Of a stretch of DNA of 64,000 nt, positions 13,000-27,275 are shown in pieces. Numbering within the stretch: position 1 is the first letter of the stretch; every line of letters starts with the position of its first letter. A program made the position numbers and the translations under genes. The stretch spans positions 6,696,001-6,760,000 of the forward strand of contig CM076269.1 in the NCBI GenBank assembly GCA_038380795.1. The letters are read 5' to 3'. The stretch comes from Pyrocephalus nanus. Its lineage: Eukaryota > Chordata > Aves > Passeriformes > Tyrannidae. Under the pieces are notes generated by a model. It made no database searches and had not been told where the DNA came from. It saw nothing but the letters and a program-made list of their open reading frames with translations.

Positions 13000-15900
13000 A
13001 CAAATGCCTGAAATACTGTACAACCCCCCCAACCCAAAATCTAAATGACACGAGGGAGGAAGAGGATTTTAGCTCTTCTCAGCCCACACAACTCTGACTT
13101 TTTTGCTTTATAAGATCTAGCATTTATAGACGTGTTAAACACAGTGCACTCCCCTCTCTGCATGTATTGCACGCTCAAAATCTACATTAAAAGAAGGTTA
13201 TTAACACCATCCTGCAAGAGTTCAGAAAAGAGACCAAACCCAACTTCATTCTGCCATTTCCTAAGGTGGGGCTCTTTGAACAAAACTCTTTGGTGTATTT
13301 CCATTTCTTCTTTTTTATTTTATTTTTTTTTTAAAGCAAACTTATAAAAATGGAAATTCTATCACATAGCCTCACCTTGAGCACAGATGAATTATAAACA
13401 GGGTTTGATCCTTCAGATCCACCTAGAGCTCTCAGCATGTGAGCTTATCTAGTAACCAAAAGCGGCAAAAAGCCTTCATCCTATCTGAGAATCAGCTCTG
13501 AAAGGAGATGAGATCAGACATATGCTTTGCTATTGGCTTTCATGGCTGTTTCCTGACAGCAAAATAGTACTAAGAATAAAGAACCTTAAGACCCATTCCA
13601 GCTGCTTTAGAAAAGGTATGATCTGGCAGGCACAGCTCCCCTGTAAACTCTGAATTGTGAGTCAAAATCCCCACTTCATGGTGAGGTTACTCACGGCATG
13701 TGCTGTCAGAAAGCAGATCTTACCCCTCATTTCAGTAACACTGGGAGCGAGACTGATCTGTACCAGGAGAGGAGCAAACTTTTCCCCTGTGTCTCTTTGG
13801 CAAAAGAAAGCTTGGTCTGGTAAAAGAACCAGTCACTTCGAGAATCTGGTCACTGGGTTGGACATGTTTTTATATTGTATTTTGCAGGCTCACAAGCAGC
13901 ACGTGGTCTTTGGGATTAATGTGTGAAGGGCCACTCTCTCTGGATGGAAGCAGAGCCCAGGACACTACTGGAGACCCCTGTGTGTCATGGCTTGGGGATC
14001 TGGATGCCCCCAGCCAAGCACAGACTGCCTTCAGGCATTTCTAGACTGGGTGGGCAGGCACAGGCTGGTGTGGACCCAGTTGCTCTCCCAGAGAAGTCTG
14101 GATGGAGACACTCTTTGTATAGGCAGAAGGAAATGAAGGGAAGAAGGAGGTTGCTGGTATCCCTGGCTTTGAGCTGGTGAGTGCTGTGAGAATACACCTT
14201 TCCAGGGAAAGATTCGTGGGACCTAGATGGTCACAAATTAACAAAAGGACCAGCAGCTCTGATGGCTGTCCAAAACACAGCAATCAGTAAGAAGGATGCC
14301 TTTCTGTAAACAGTTTTGGTCAGAGACTGAAGTGAATCCCTTCACCCTGCTCTGCAGCTTGCCCTGTGTCAACACTGCAAGAAGTCACTGGAGACAGAGC
14401 TGGTCACTCTCATTGCTCCCCTCGAGTGCTCCCCACCAGCCTGACACCACACAGGGACAGCATGTGCCACCTGCTCTGCTTGGTCTTCCTCACCAGTGCA
14501 CTCACACCTCTACAGCCTTAAAGCTGAGGGTTTGCAGTTGTTCAGGTAGTGCCTGTCAAGAGAAAATTAAAATGCAATCAAAAAAATTAATTTTTGGGGG
14601 GGGGGTGGTTTAATAAGCTCTTTACTGGCATCTTGCTGAAAGTGCAAACTGATGTTTGATACCACTGGTCCACCAGGGCAAATACTGGTTCAAAAAGAAA
14701 CCCCCTGGGATTAAAACATCTTCATGGGCTTTGCACTGGGTAGTAGATATCTAAAAACTTACATAATCACTTCAAGTGGGATTTCAAAAGTATTCTGCTC
14801 TAGTCTTATTGCATTTCCACCACAAATTGAGGCTAATTTTAAGTACTGATTTGAATGGAGACATTTACGAGACTTAATATTTCTCCAACACTTTTTTCCT
14901 AAGCTTTTGTGCAGTCTGTAAGTCAGAAGAGAATTGTATTTGCATATTTGTAAAATAGCACGTGGCTCATTTTCATTTGGAGAATACAACAGAAAACTGC
15001 CATCAGAAAATTAAAGGGAAATCTAAAAGATGTAGGCATTTAAAATCAGATGAGGGGCTGGCATCTGGTCCTTTATTTGGCTACTGATTTGTGTAGGATA
15101 CAACTTCCTGAATTTACTGGGGGAAAAGTTTCATGTGATTCAAGGACCACAGTGGGATGTTTCTAGCCAGATGAAACTGAGATCATTCCAGTGTTAAATA
15201 TTTGCTGGAGGAGGTTAGGCCTTCAACCTAATACCAACAGCCTGCCCCAAGGAATTGTTCCTAAGTGCAGAATATTTTGTCAAAACTGCTATCATCACAT
15301 GCACTTTTCAAACCAGTAACACTAAACCAGAGCACTGCAGCTGTGGAGAAGGAAAAGGCAGCACAGGGAGCTTGAAGCAGCCAGGAGACCAAGGAAGCAG
15401 CAAAGAGAGTGACCTTTTGTTTATATCAGTGGTGACCAGACCTGAACTTCCCTGCCCATTTCGCAGCACCAGTGCAAGACAGCCACTGACAATCTTGCTT
15501 TCATGCTTTGACCAGCTCAAAGGTATCAGTAACACACTGAGGTATCAGTAATGAAACACCCTCTGAGGAGATGTGCTGATGCTTCACCAACAGCAGGAGG
15601 TTTTCAGAGAAGAGGTGAGTGTAGTCAAGGACATTTGGCACCTCTGCCTCCAGCATCAGCTCTGAGGTGAACAGCAGGCTGGGCTGGGTTCAGGGACAAG
15701 CTCCCACACTAGTTGCTTAGGGCCTCTGCAACACACTGATTCAAATTACCCACTGTGCATTTATCAGCTTCTGCTCCCTATCAGCCCCTGCAATTTGCCT
15801 TAGCTCTGCACCCTTTTTGCTCAATTTTCAAACTCTAGATTCACGTTCCCCATTTTAATCCTAAAGCTGCATTTAGAAACATGCCAGGAGAGGCAAAGAT

Positions 15901-17044
15901 CATCCCCAGGATGAGATTTCAGCCATGGGATTCTTCAGTGAGAAAAAGAAGAAGGCAGAAATCAAAGATAAATTGAGGGAGATGCAGATACAGGAGAAGG
16001 CAGTGGAGCTGAAGATGGTAATGGGCCGAGGGAGCAGAAGGGGCAAAACAGGGTCAGGACAGACTGAAACTTCACATGAGAGACTCTTACTGAGAATGAA
16101 AATGAACCGAGATCTTGTCAGTCACCTGTCAGATATCATAACAGGAATTGTCTCTTCACCCTTTGGCTTACATGGCCCCACACATTGCTGCAGAGCAGTA
16201 AAAATATTAGAAGTTCTGTGCAAACGAGGCTGCTGGATGATGATGCTCACATTGTGAGTCAGGGTTTCTCCACTAGCCCAAGGCCAAAGTCCAAGCAGAC
16301 TTAAGAACACAAAAATCATTAGATGTAAATTCCTCATAAGCAATCAAAAAGTAGCCAGGATTCAGGTTAATGCCTTTGGTCATCTTCTTTTTAATGAGCC
16401 TGAACAACAACATATCTACAGCTACAAATATACCACAGGAATAATGTATGGAGGCACCTAGGGTGATTGCAGAACCAGGTGAAACAGAAAATCCAGTCAA
16501 ATCCTCCCTAGGTTTGGAAAAGTCATCCAGGGTCATCAAGTTCCAGCCTCTGACCTCAGACCACCATAAATGGAGGCTCTGCCCCAGTGAGGTTGTCCGG
16601 ACAACTCTCTCCAAGCCAATCTCCACACGAGAGACAAGCAGAGTTACCCACAGCACAGCTCATACACGTTGGCAACCTGGCATAGTCATCATACCTGTCT
16701 AAGGTTCCACCCTCAGCACGTACCCTTCCTGTGAGTGCAAACAGTGACATGTTTACACTGGGGGAAGTCCAGGTGGGATGATGATGATGCCCCTGAGGTC
16801 CTGCATCCTTGAAACGGCGCTGCAGTCACGACAAAGCTGGGCTTGTGTCCCTAATCCTCCAAACAGGAGGCAGGAGATAAACTCAGTCAGTGGAAAGCGG
16901 ATGTTGAACACATCCTTCCCACACCTCCTGCCAGCTGCTTGCAGCAGGGCTGGCACGAGATTTACAGCCAGCTGCTAACTCCAGCGGGAGGTACAGTGCC
17001 ACAAGAGCAGGTAGATGAAGCAGGGAGAATCTGTCAAGGATTTA

Positions 17045-17098
17045 AGAGAAATAAAAAGAAAAAGAAGGAAAAAAAAGAAAAAAAAAAAAGAGAAAGAA
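17045..17098. repeat. A/G-only tract
   Basis: A run of about 54 bases of A and G with one T, including a 12-base A run. Low complexity. Confidence 0.9.
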
Positions 17099-17706
17099 TT
17101 AAATAGAAAAAGGGGTTGGGGGATAATTACAAAACAAGTATTTTTAATGGTTGCTGGCAGAAACCCCAACCCTTGTATTTAAATGGCTTTTTTAATTAAA
17201 AAACAGCAGGCTATGAATGCTAATCTCTCTGAGCAGAAAGCTCCTGATGGTTTGCCTGTTTCCAAAAGACTAAATCAATCAGCAAGAAGGCTAACCCCAT
17301 CTTGGGAACAGGCATTTCAGAAGGGCCTAAACTTCCAAAGTCTGTGTGTGCTGCACTCCTGTACACACAGGGCAAGATGTCAACTAACACCAAAAATACA
17401 ACATTCACAAAAATGTCCAGTGGTGGTTTAACCTCCTCCCCCCTCCCCACCCCGATCTGATCTGTCTTTCCTTGTTACTTCAGAATGTTTTTTTTTTCTA
17501 GCTAAAAATATCAGTGGAGGCCTGCCAGGCTAAAATGTGCAGTTTGAGTCCCTAAGTGTTTGGGTAGGGAATATTCCAATTGCTCCACATTTTTGCCTAT
17601 GTAAACTATTTAACTTGCAAATCAGAAAGCAATGTTGTATGACACACTTGGGTTTTTCTTGGAATCTCAGCAGACACGCAGTGAAAAAAACCCAGCACAT
17701 AACCAG

Positions 17707-17753
17707 CAGAGAGTGAGAGGAGAGAGAAAGGGGGAGAGAGAGAGAGAGAGAGG
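17707..17753. repeat. GA-rich microsatellite
   Basis: Almost uninterrupted purine run with a core of about ten GA dinucleotides near 17733-17751. Confidence 0.95.
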
Positions 17754-20700
17754 GATGTCAACCATATAGTACAAAAATAAATTGTTAGCAATTTTTTATG
17801 AACTGAGGTTTCCCAAATGTAAAGCAATTTAACAATTTTGTGCCATTGCAATTCACAGGATCTGTGGGTAGAGGGATTTTAAATGAAAATCCAGCCCTAT
17901 TCTATTCTGTGGCAAGAATTATGTGTCATTTTGTTTCTTTCCCGCATTTTGTATTTGGGTGAAGTGTTAGAGAAAGGAAGCCTCATCAGAGAAGGCCACC
18001 ACCAGGAAACAGCACGAGCGAAATACTGGTGCTGCAGAGCAGTGGAAGTTTTCCTACCCTGGCATTGACATGACTTGGAGATTTGGAGCCTCCTTTTCCA
18101 ATCCAGAAAGCTTCTGTGCCTGTTTCCAAGCTGGGACTGTCCATCCTGCTCCAACTGGGGAAGTGGTGATGGTGCCCAAGGGCTTGTCTTTTGTCTCAGT
18201 GCCCAAAGGCACATGGGGCTGTGGTTACAGGGACAAAGTCTGTGCCCTCAGGCTGTGGCTCAGCCCAGCTCTGCCTCTCCTGGACACAAGGTTTACAGGT
18301 CTTGCCCTGCTGCCTCTCAGTTGCAGCATCAGTAACTGGAAGTCCACATGGAATTGCTGGAAGAGGAATTAAGAGAGACCTTAAGAGTCAAGGAGCAGCA
18401 GCACGGCAGGGCTGTGCTTCCACATATACTTGGGACGTGCTCAAAACCCATGGCAGAAAGACTCAACTCTAAGCTCTTCCTGTGGGGACCCTCTCCCTGC
18501 TCCTCCCTTTCACCACACTCCTTTCCATTGCCTGGCCTGTGCTCCCTGCAGTCGCCTCTTTGCCCAGAGATGGATTTCCCTCCAGAGCTGCCTCCCCAGC
18601 ATGTGGCTAATGGGAGAAAAGCTGGGAGACTCCCTGCCTTATAAGGAGCACTGTGTACTGCCCACCCTCCCTTCACCACTCTTTCCATTCTCCAGTTCCA
18701 GGGCCGCTCCTGAGCCATCAGTGTCGGGCTGCGAGACGGACAGTGAGGAGCAATTCTCAGCCTCCTCTGAAAGCTCGGGATCCCACCCTGACACACACAA
18801 ATGCCTCCCATCTCCAAACACCTGCTCTGTTCCAGCAGCACCACGCAGCAGAGCAGGTGCTGTGCCAGTCTCTGGGCCTCCCGCTTTCTCTCCCCACACT
18901 GCTGTGTCATTTCTTCCTCCTCCATCATTGTGTCAGCTCCTGCTGATGGAGCTGACCTCCCTGCTCCTCCAGACGGTGCATCCGAGCCCTCCAGCACACG
19001 CATCCGTCTCCAAGCACACTGCGCCGTTAAGGAAAGTACATTCAAAATTAGAAGCTGATTACACAGTTTGCACTGGAGCTGGGGAGTATATAAACCCAGT
19101 GGGCTCCTTGCAATGCCTGTGCTTTTCTTAGCTGAGCGTGCCTTGTTCCCACACGTGGGAAAAAACAGAGCAGGAATACCACGGTGTGCAAAAGAAATCC
19201 AAGAATGTGCACCAAAGTTAACCCAGTCCGCTGGTCTCATGAAGGACAGAGGTGCTCAAATAATACTTTGTGCCAAGCTGTTAGAGAGCAAGAGGAGATA
19301 AAGAAGACCATCACTGATGTGCACATCTTTTCTAGCATCTGACTGCATCAGGAGCCACGGTTTCTGCACGGTTCCTTCAAAGGCAGGGAGAGTTTACTCT
19401 CCACCGAGACTGACACTGAGACAAGTGACAAGTGAAAAGCCTCAAAGATATCACCAACCACTCTGCATGACCACGCTGGATGTGCCTGGATGCTTTGTAC
19501 AGCTCATGTCATAACTTTGAGGCACCCTGCAAGACTCGGTGATGAAAGTAGCTTTGCAGAGGTGCCATTCAAATTACTGCCTGGGTGCCCTTTTCTCAGA
19601 TCAGGCTAAGCTTTCACTAGGATCAAGGTAGGGAACAGCTCCAAGGAATTTCTCGGCAAATTCATTTCGCAGGATGCTGATTTCTCATTATGAGAGAACA
19701 CAAATCCATTTGACAAGCAATGTTCTCTTTCCATTCTCATTTTGTTTCACAACCTATGGCCTAAACCTCAGGTGACTTTTCAAATAAGCCAGCGCTCGTC
19801 CTTGCAAAGGAATCTCTGTACGTAACAAACACACAGAGCACGTTGGCATTCTCTGTGTTATTGCTCAGTGCAGCAAGAGAGCGTGGGAATACCTTGACAA
19901 AAGTTATGTATGCTCCTCATACTGCATGCAAGAAGTCAAGATTTTGCAGACTTTGGTGAACTGTACCCCACAGCCTTGCCAAGTTGTTCTTTTTCCCCCT
20001 TTCTCAGATGGGGGAACAGGAGGGAAAGGAGGCCAGTGGAAATTCATTCCCAAAGTGAGATCAGACCTAGATCAAATGAAATCTGTACTTCAAGAACTAG
20101 ACCACTCTGTGCTCCAAAACCAATAAATTGATGCTTCATGCAGTGATGGCTGAGTTTATACATTCTGCATTCAAGTGTCACACTGACACTTGCCATTCTG
20201 GCACCGAGGAGCTAAATCTATCACTGCCTTCTTTAATGTGCCCTAAGAAAGGCAAAACTAGAGCCATCCTCCTGTCCGGGCTGCTGGCAGCTCCCCGTTG
20301 TTAATCCAGCCACGGAACAGGCAGTGCACCAGAGAGCCTTTCCAGTTTGATTTGCTCTTTCCATTGAACAGCAGCGTGTGGATCAAACGAGACTGAGCAG
20401 CTTGCTGTCCACCTGCTTCTCAAGTGCAACGAAGCAGAAGAAAACTACTCTGACAATTTGAAAGGGGACTACAACCAATTTGGGAGGAAATGATTGCGCA
20501 CAGTCCAACCCGATGCCTCGAACAGCATCACAGAGCAATCCTTCATCACTTAGTGTTCTGCACCTGTCACTCTGCTGATTTAAAATGAGTTAGGTAAACT
20601 AGTTGCACAACCATGATTCACTCTGAAACACTTCCACTCAAGAGCATCACTCTGCTTCTCTGGTACCCTTATACTTTCAAAGAGTATTTCTACCATGCTT

Positions 20701-21344
20701 TTTATTTCTTGAAACAGACTCTTACAGATAAAATATGGCAAATTCCCCTTTGATGACCAAGAACCTTACTTCCTCTTGAGAAACCGCAGATCTGGGTGTG
20801 GATTTAAACACGAATTTGTTTATCATGCCTAAGCCTAATTCTCCACCTCTAACAGATCTGAAGGGCTGTTGATTAGAGTAATAGTTAGGTATGGAATAAA
20901 CATCACTGGGAACTATATTTAGCTAAGATTGATCCTTAAACCTCTGGATTTTCAGAGGAAAGAGTCACATTTTTGTTTGGTTGAACACTGTTGACCTTAA
21001 CATCACTTGCTGTCATGGAACTGCATTAACTATTCATTGACTTTCAGACCCAAACTACAGTTCAGCATTTTCTTAGACACATCAGAAAGCAGCTTGGTTG
21101 TAGCATTTCATCCTGAAGTCTCTAATGCCATTTAAAATTAATTTCTTTGCCAAGAATCAATTCAGTCCATGCCCCTCTGTGCTCCAGGAGACTGCAGGGA
21201 CTGTCAGAGCAAACCTCACAGGACATCACTAGAAAAGTCCCAGGAAAGTCAGTGGAAAGCCAAGCTGAGCTCTATTACTTTTGGGACAGTATAAACACTA
21301 CAGTGGATAAAGCACCCACAAAAGAACCCCAAACAAACCCAAAT

Positions 21345-21409
21345 ATAAAAAAAAACCAACAAAAACAACAACAACAACAACAAAAAGGAGAAAAAAACAA
21401 GCAAACAAA
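21345..21409. repeat. (CAA)n / A-rich low-complexity tract
   Basis: Contains six consecutive ACA/CAA-type triplets flanked by A runs. An overlapping Gln/Lys-rich ORF is a product of the repeat. Confidence 0.9.
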
Positions 21410-24400
21410 ACATGAGCATACACTTCTAGGGAAGCCTCGGGGGAAGGGAAACAGCTTGCTCTCTGTGGGCACTTTAGGTTATATGAATGGCCAAATAACA
21501 TGACCTAGAAGGGATCAGCAGGGAGGGTAGAGAGTTTTGTGAGCATCCCACAGAACCCACAGCGCCCACAAGCCTGCACAGCACCTCTGTGTTAGCTCAG
21601 TTGAGTACCTGAGGTACCTGCACAGGAGATTTGCAGCCTCTGCTCTGGTGGTGCCTTGCACGCTCCACAGCTCCTGCCTCACCAGCAGCTGCAAGAAAGC
21701 AATATTGCACATTTCCCCTGGTTCTGGTGTTATTCAGGCTGGGGTAAGAGGAGAGAAGAGCCAGTCTGGAGGGAAGAGATGAAGGACTGCCAGCTGAACA
21801 AGAAAGGCACCCCATACCCAGTACTCCCAAGAACTCTCCCAGCTAAAGGTTAACCAGGCCCCATCCTTCCCAGTCTTCCAGATCTGATGTGTTCCAGACA
21901 CTGTGATGTTTTTGGCCCATGCCTTGTCCGGCTGAAGAGCATTCCTGCAGTACATCTCTGTACTAGTTCTGATCCATCAGGAGTGGGAAATTAGGGTATA
22001 TTCAGACACTGTAGGGCAAACCACAGCACAGAGCCTTTAGGTTGGAGCCGTTGTGAAAACGCTCTGCCCCAAGGAAGCGCAAGCAAAGCAACATCACCAT
22101 CCTTTGGACACATCTGGTTGTCATGGCACAAGATGTTCCTGTCAGTCAGGCATCTGCTCCATGAACTCCCATGGAAGAACATGTATTCGTCCTCCCCACC
22201 ACCATCCCACGAGGTAAGGGAGCCAATGCACCCCTCCCCTTCCCTGACTCACTGCACAGTGCCAGGCCATGCATTTCACCTCATTTCGTGGTCTCCCAGT
22301 CACTCCCTTTTTAATGGGGACATGTACTGGCAGTTCTCCTTTGGTGTCTTTAGGAAGCTCTGGCTGCAGCTGGAGAGCTCGCTCCGTGCTTTACTATGAT
22401 CCACCTGGGCTTTCAATGACATAATTACAGGCCTATATTAAAATGTTATATTGAAATGATCTTATTCTTCATCAGCAAAGTATATGCCTAACCAAAACAA
22501 ATTCTTCTATATCATTTATTGTATTTAAGATAATTTAATTCATGCTGGAAGGCAGCAAACGAATAAATTCCATAGCACTTTATTTAAATATTTTAGAGCA
22601 AATCTTGAAAGATGTTTTCATTTAGCTGAAAGCAGACAAATAGTAGTTTTTTCCTCTACCACAATAAAAAAGTATAGGTTTCTTTTTATTGCAGTTGTTA
22701 AAATAAATGGCATTTTTAATAAAGACTGTCCCCATAACAACATATATGATTTGATCACATTATGAAATAAATGTCATGTGAGATTATACATTTCAAAGCA
22801 GACAGTTTATGTTCTTTTAGTTATTAAATTCAATCAGTTTTACTTTTTTTTTTTTCCTGAAGGCAGGTATGGTTTTGATTAAAATGTGACCCCAAAAGCT
22901 GAATAATTTTAGTGAGAGTGTGTTTTCATTTTTTGAAGGTTTATCTACCTTCCCATAGGAACCTAAGAGAAAAAAAAATGTGGCTTTCAGTGGCAGAATT
23001 AAAATTTGTTTTTCTTTGACAGTCATTTTTATTTCCAAGAAGAACATGTTACAGCACAGTGCTGAGTGGAAAACTTAAGGCTAACTAACTAGACATTATG
23101 TTTTTAGTCCTTAAAATGTGTTTGGTGATACAAGTAGTCTGTGGAGTCCTCCAGTACCCATCTCCCTTGTACAGAAACCCAGCACCAGCCCTGAGCTGCA
23201 GTCTGCACTGTCACACCAGCACATTGATCACTGCCCACAGGGGACAGGACCTGCAGGCATTTCGATTCCCTCCAGGAACTTGCTGAATGACTACCAGAGG
23301 TGAAGACAGGAGTGCAGGGAACCAAGCAGTGGCAGAAGTGACCCTGAGGACCACATCCATGGCTCCACACAGCTGTCACTCACTCCACAGGCATTGGATG
23401 GCACTCTAAAGGATGGCAAACCTCTCTTCCTTTTTCTGATTCTCCACCTGCTGCCCATCAGAACCCTACCAGGTATCCCTGTTTGCTGAGGGACGTGATT
23501 GAAGCTCAACAAGGCTCCCAGGATTTGCTGACAGTGCCTCACCACAAGTCAGAAGCTGGTCTAACCCTTAGGCAGAAGTTAGATCCTTCACTGGTCTGGC
23601 CTTTGCTCCATGCATAAGCTGCCCATAGCACCGATTCCATACAATACATCCATGGTCAGTGCCTGGGTGAAAAACTGTATAGAAAAATAGCCTACTTTTA
23701 GGATGTCCAGAATTCCCTTTGCGAATTGCTGGACCCTTATCCTTGTTCAGGAATGCAAAAATCAGAGACCTGTGGAAAGGAAGGCTTTGTGATTGCCCTG
23801 AGGTCTCACTCACAACACTGAAGGTACAGAAGCTGGATCTGCCAGCCCCAGGATGTGACAATTGCTACTTGCTTTTCAGACACTGAGTTTCTCTTAGGTG
23901 TCTTTCTAAAGCCCTCCATCCATTTCAGACACTTCAGCTGCACAACTGTCTTGTTTCAACAAATGAAGCTCCTGTTAAAAAATCACTGACAACACGGGGG
24001 TTTGCTTAATAAAGAAATTACTTTTAATCTAAACATCACCATCTGTCAGGCCCTGAAAAGGTAAAACAAGAAAAAAATGTTCAGTGATGCACAGCCATGG
24101 AGCAACATTTGAAAGCACATCCCAGCTCTCACCGAGCATGAACGCTGAATATTAAACAAACACCTGAAGCTACATGTGCCACCACCTAAAACTATCACTT
24201 CATTTTCTGTTACGTGCTGTGACTTACGGAAAACATCGCAGGCATCGCCATCTGTGTCGCCTTTAATTATCCACAGGAAGAGCACACCCGATATTTCACA
24301 GCTCATTCAGAAACCGGAGAGATGCAGGCAGGGCAGGGCATGTGCCTGAGGAGCTTTCCTTGTGCCGAGGGTAAGGGCCACGCGTGGTCCCCAGGAAGGA

Positions 24401-26576
24401 GGGTGGTGGGGTCAGGCTGCACGGTGGGGACAGGCACAGCCCCTCGTTTGACAGAGCAAAGCTGAGGCTCCCTCTTGAAAACCTGCACCTGCCCCCAGGA
24501 CCCGCTGACTGGGGAGGGTGACACTTATTAACACCCCGGATGAGGTGTTGGCTCATGCTCGGCTGCAGAAGGCAGAGCTGTGTGAGGGTGAAGAGGGGAG
24601 GGTGCATATCAGGATGCAGAGACAAATTACCGGTGAACACAAAGCACGGAGGAACAGGAGCTTTCTGCCATGGTCGGGAATTTTACTGAAGAGAAGTTCC
24701 TGATCACTGACTCGTGCTGAGGCTGGATGAAGCGAATTGGTGGGAAGGTCAGGGATAGACTTTTTCATTATTCCCAGAAAATAATCCTGGGATTAAATGA
24801 CTCCACCAGCAGCTGAGCTCAAAGGAAGCCTGGCCTGTGCTTGCTGTAGCTTCCCTGTGCCCCTCCAGTAATCCCAACAGCCCCATGCCCTGTGACCCCT
24901 TCCACAAAACACAGCTGGGCCTTCTCCACATCATTCCCTACTCTCTGGTCTCCTGTTCCCATCTGACACAGGCTGGCAGGGGAGCAGCAGTGCAGGCTGT
25001 CTGCTCACCCCATCCCACCTCCCAGGGGCAGCTGGGGCAGGAGGGAAGGGGTTGACAAGCAGGCAGAAATAGCCCCGTTACCACTGGCAACCAAGGGTGA
25101 CTGTGGGTAAATCCAGAATGAACAGCACTACCTCAGTTGTTTTACAGATACCTGACTGATCTCCCTATATCCTGTTAAATCTCTAAGGAAATACTCAATA
25201 AACCCTACTGGAAGTGATAGTCTTCTGCAATTAAAAGTGTCTGGAAATGGAATTCCACTCCTCTGCACAAATAATCCAGACTACAAGCAAGTAAACAAAA
25301 TAAAATTGCTTTCTTGGAAGCAGCTGTGGGGCATCTGGAAAAGAGATGCTCAAGAAACCTGAGCAGAAATAAGTGCCCCAAGATTTGCTCCTCTTGGCAG
25401 TTCCTCCCCTGCTCCATGTCCCCTGTTCCCTGGAGCAAACTCTCCTGCTTATCCCTTGTGGAGGATTTGTATTGAACTGCTCTGAACAGGTAAGAAAGGG
25501 CAAAAAAAAATGTACCTTTACCTACCAGCATTCCTCCTCTGCTTGCACGGGGTGTCTGCTGTGCTGGTGATGGTAGGAATAAAGCAAATTAAAACCAGAC
25601 TCCAGAAGTCAATCAAATCTTTTGCCCTTCATCCCTTCGTTGTGAGGGAACAGTGCATGTTCTCCTCAAGTTACCTCCCCAAGCAACAATCCCATTTACT
25701 TTTTGACCCCTGTAAATTAAAACAAGTTTGGAGCTCTCTTGGTTCAGAGCTGTGACTCCATTTACTTGTGAAATTGTTTATTCAAGCAATTCCCACTCTG
25801 TAGCATCAAAGTTTGTTGTTAATAGTTGCAGACCACTAATCTACACGATGAATATAACAAAGCTTGTGGAAGAATCCCAAATGGACAAGCATGATAAGAG
25901 ATGGGAGAAAGAGGCTGGCAAAGCTCCAGGTACACGATATTTTTGTGCCTGACCTCTTTAATTACTTGAACACCAAACTGACTGGCAGATGAGCTTTAAA
26001 GCTACTCCAGTGACTACCAAGGACTTTCATTTCTGTTAAAAAGATGGGGTTTAACTTTTCTTCCACAGCACAGAGGTACCTCCATCCAGACCATTTCACC
26101 ATAGTACAAAGAGGAAATTACTTTTTTTTTTTTTTAATCTGTACCACTTCAAAACAAAAGCAGCAAACCACAACACTCTCATTTGCTCTCATTTCATTTG
26201 TTGGCTACATAAAATCAAATATCTATCTGCTGCTGAAATCAGCATCAAGCTGGAGAGATCCTAACTTCTGGGACTTCTCTTAAAGTAGCTGCCAGATCAT
26301 CAGGAACATGTTTCCCCTCATGACATCTTGGTATACTCTATCATTGAGGAATTTTAAAATTCCTCAAAGATTTTCACCAAACATTCATAACACCCTTCAC
26401 CCCAAAAACAGAAACTAGAGAGTGAAAAAAAAGAGAGTTTTTCTGCTGCAACATCTCTTGAACCTGAAATCCAAGACATAATCCTTCACTAGCTCTTGTG
26501 CTATATCCCCTCTATTAAAACTAGCAATATCTGTTTCTCCAGGAATTCACATTTGGGAAATAAATAAAATAAAATT

Positions 26577-26594
26577 AAAAAAAAAAAAAAAAAA
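26577..26594. repeat. Poly(A) run (18)
   Basis: A homopolymer after an AAATAAAATAAAATT stretch. No source element recognised upstream. Confidence 0.95.
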
Positions 26595-27091
26595 CAAAGA
26601 AAATCACAGCAAATGTATTACTATCTTGCACTTCAAAACTGAAAAGATCTTGGAAGCATGAATTAAATTTCACAACGTGCAAAAAGTTATCATTATCATG
26701 CACATTTACTGAAGGAAAAAGTTCATATGACTGAACTAATGTTGCTCTGTTAAATTACAAGAAAATCACAGGAGTTTCTAAATCAGAGCTTCTTCCTAAA
26801 ACCAGTGAAAACTACCTGGTTCAACATTACAGGTTTGTATGAGCAACTCGGGCTTGACTGATGCTCATCATTTTTTTCACTGCAAAGTAGAGTTGTTACT
26901 GACCTTCCAGGGTGAACTGGAAAAATACTTCTTTACTGAAATCTCATCAATCCAGAAAGTACCAAGACCTGAGCCAGAAATTTCATTCTTCAACCTGAGA
27001 TATGCAAGAAAACTCTACTGCAGATGAGAGATCCGCAAGATGGATTAGCAAGAATTTTGCCTTTGGTTTGATGTTCAAATTAGATTACTAA

Positions 27092-27195
27092 TTCACAGAG
27101 TCCTTTTACTGTTTAATAAATTCAGATGAAAAGGAAAGATACAAATTCTCACAGTTCTCTTGCTACTTAATACATTCAGATGAAAAGGAAAGATA
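27092..27195. repeat. Two-copy tandem duplication, about 55-bp unit
   Basis: Two adjacent units share TTCAGATGAAAAGGAAAGAT exactly and are similar over the preceding 25-30 bp (TCACAG, CTT, TTTAATA versus CTTAATA). Spacing is 54-56 bp. Probably a local slippage or duplication event with no coding content. Confidence 0.85.
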
Positions 27196-27275
27196 GAGCA
27201 TAATCAACACGTGTTAATTTATGCAGATCTTTCCCCAGCTTCATGTTTTAAAATGTCTTTTTTAGATAAAAGGCC

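Larger units (their letters stand above)
13000..27275. other. Non-coding stretch with GC-rich islands
   Basis: Contains purine tracts and two GC-richer islands. One is at 18.3-19.1 kb, where long overlapping ORFs occur on both strands and a TATATAAA string lies near 19087. The other is at 24.3-25.05 kb. The segment 22430-23050 is AT-rich and repeat-free in appearance. No exon of a known gene recognised. Confidence 0.5.

Noticed and set aside
15925..16257. Lys/Glu-rich plus-strand ORF of 110 codons starting MGFFSEKKKKAE
   Set aside because: Looks protein-like at its start but loses this character after about 40 residues. No family recognised, no splice context, and purine-rich DNA easily gives Lys/Glu codons.
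21147..21503. 118-codon ORF with a Gln run
   Set aside because: The Gln/Lys stretch is just the CAA/A-rich microsatellite at 21345-21409.
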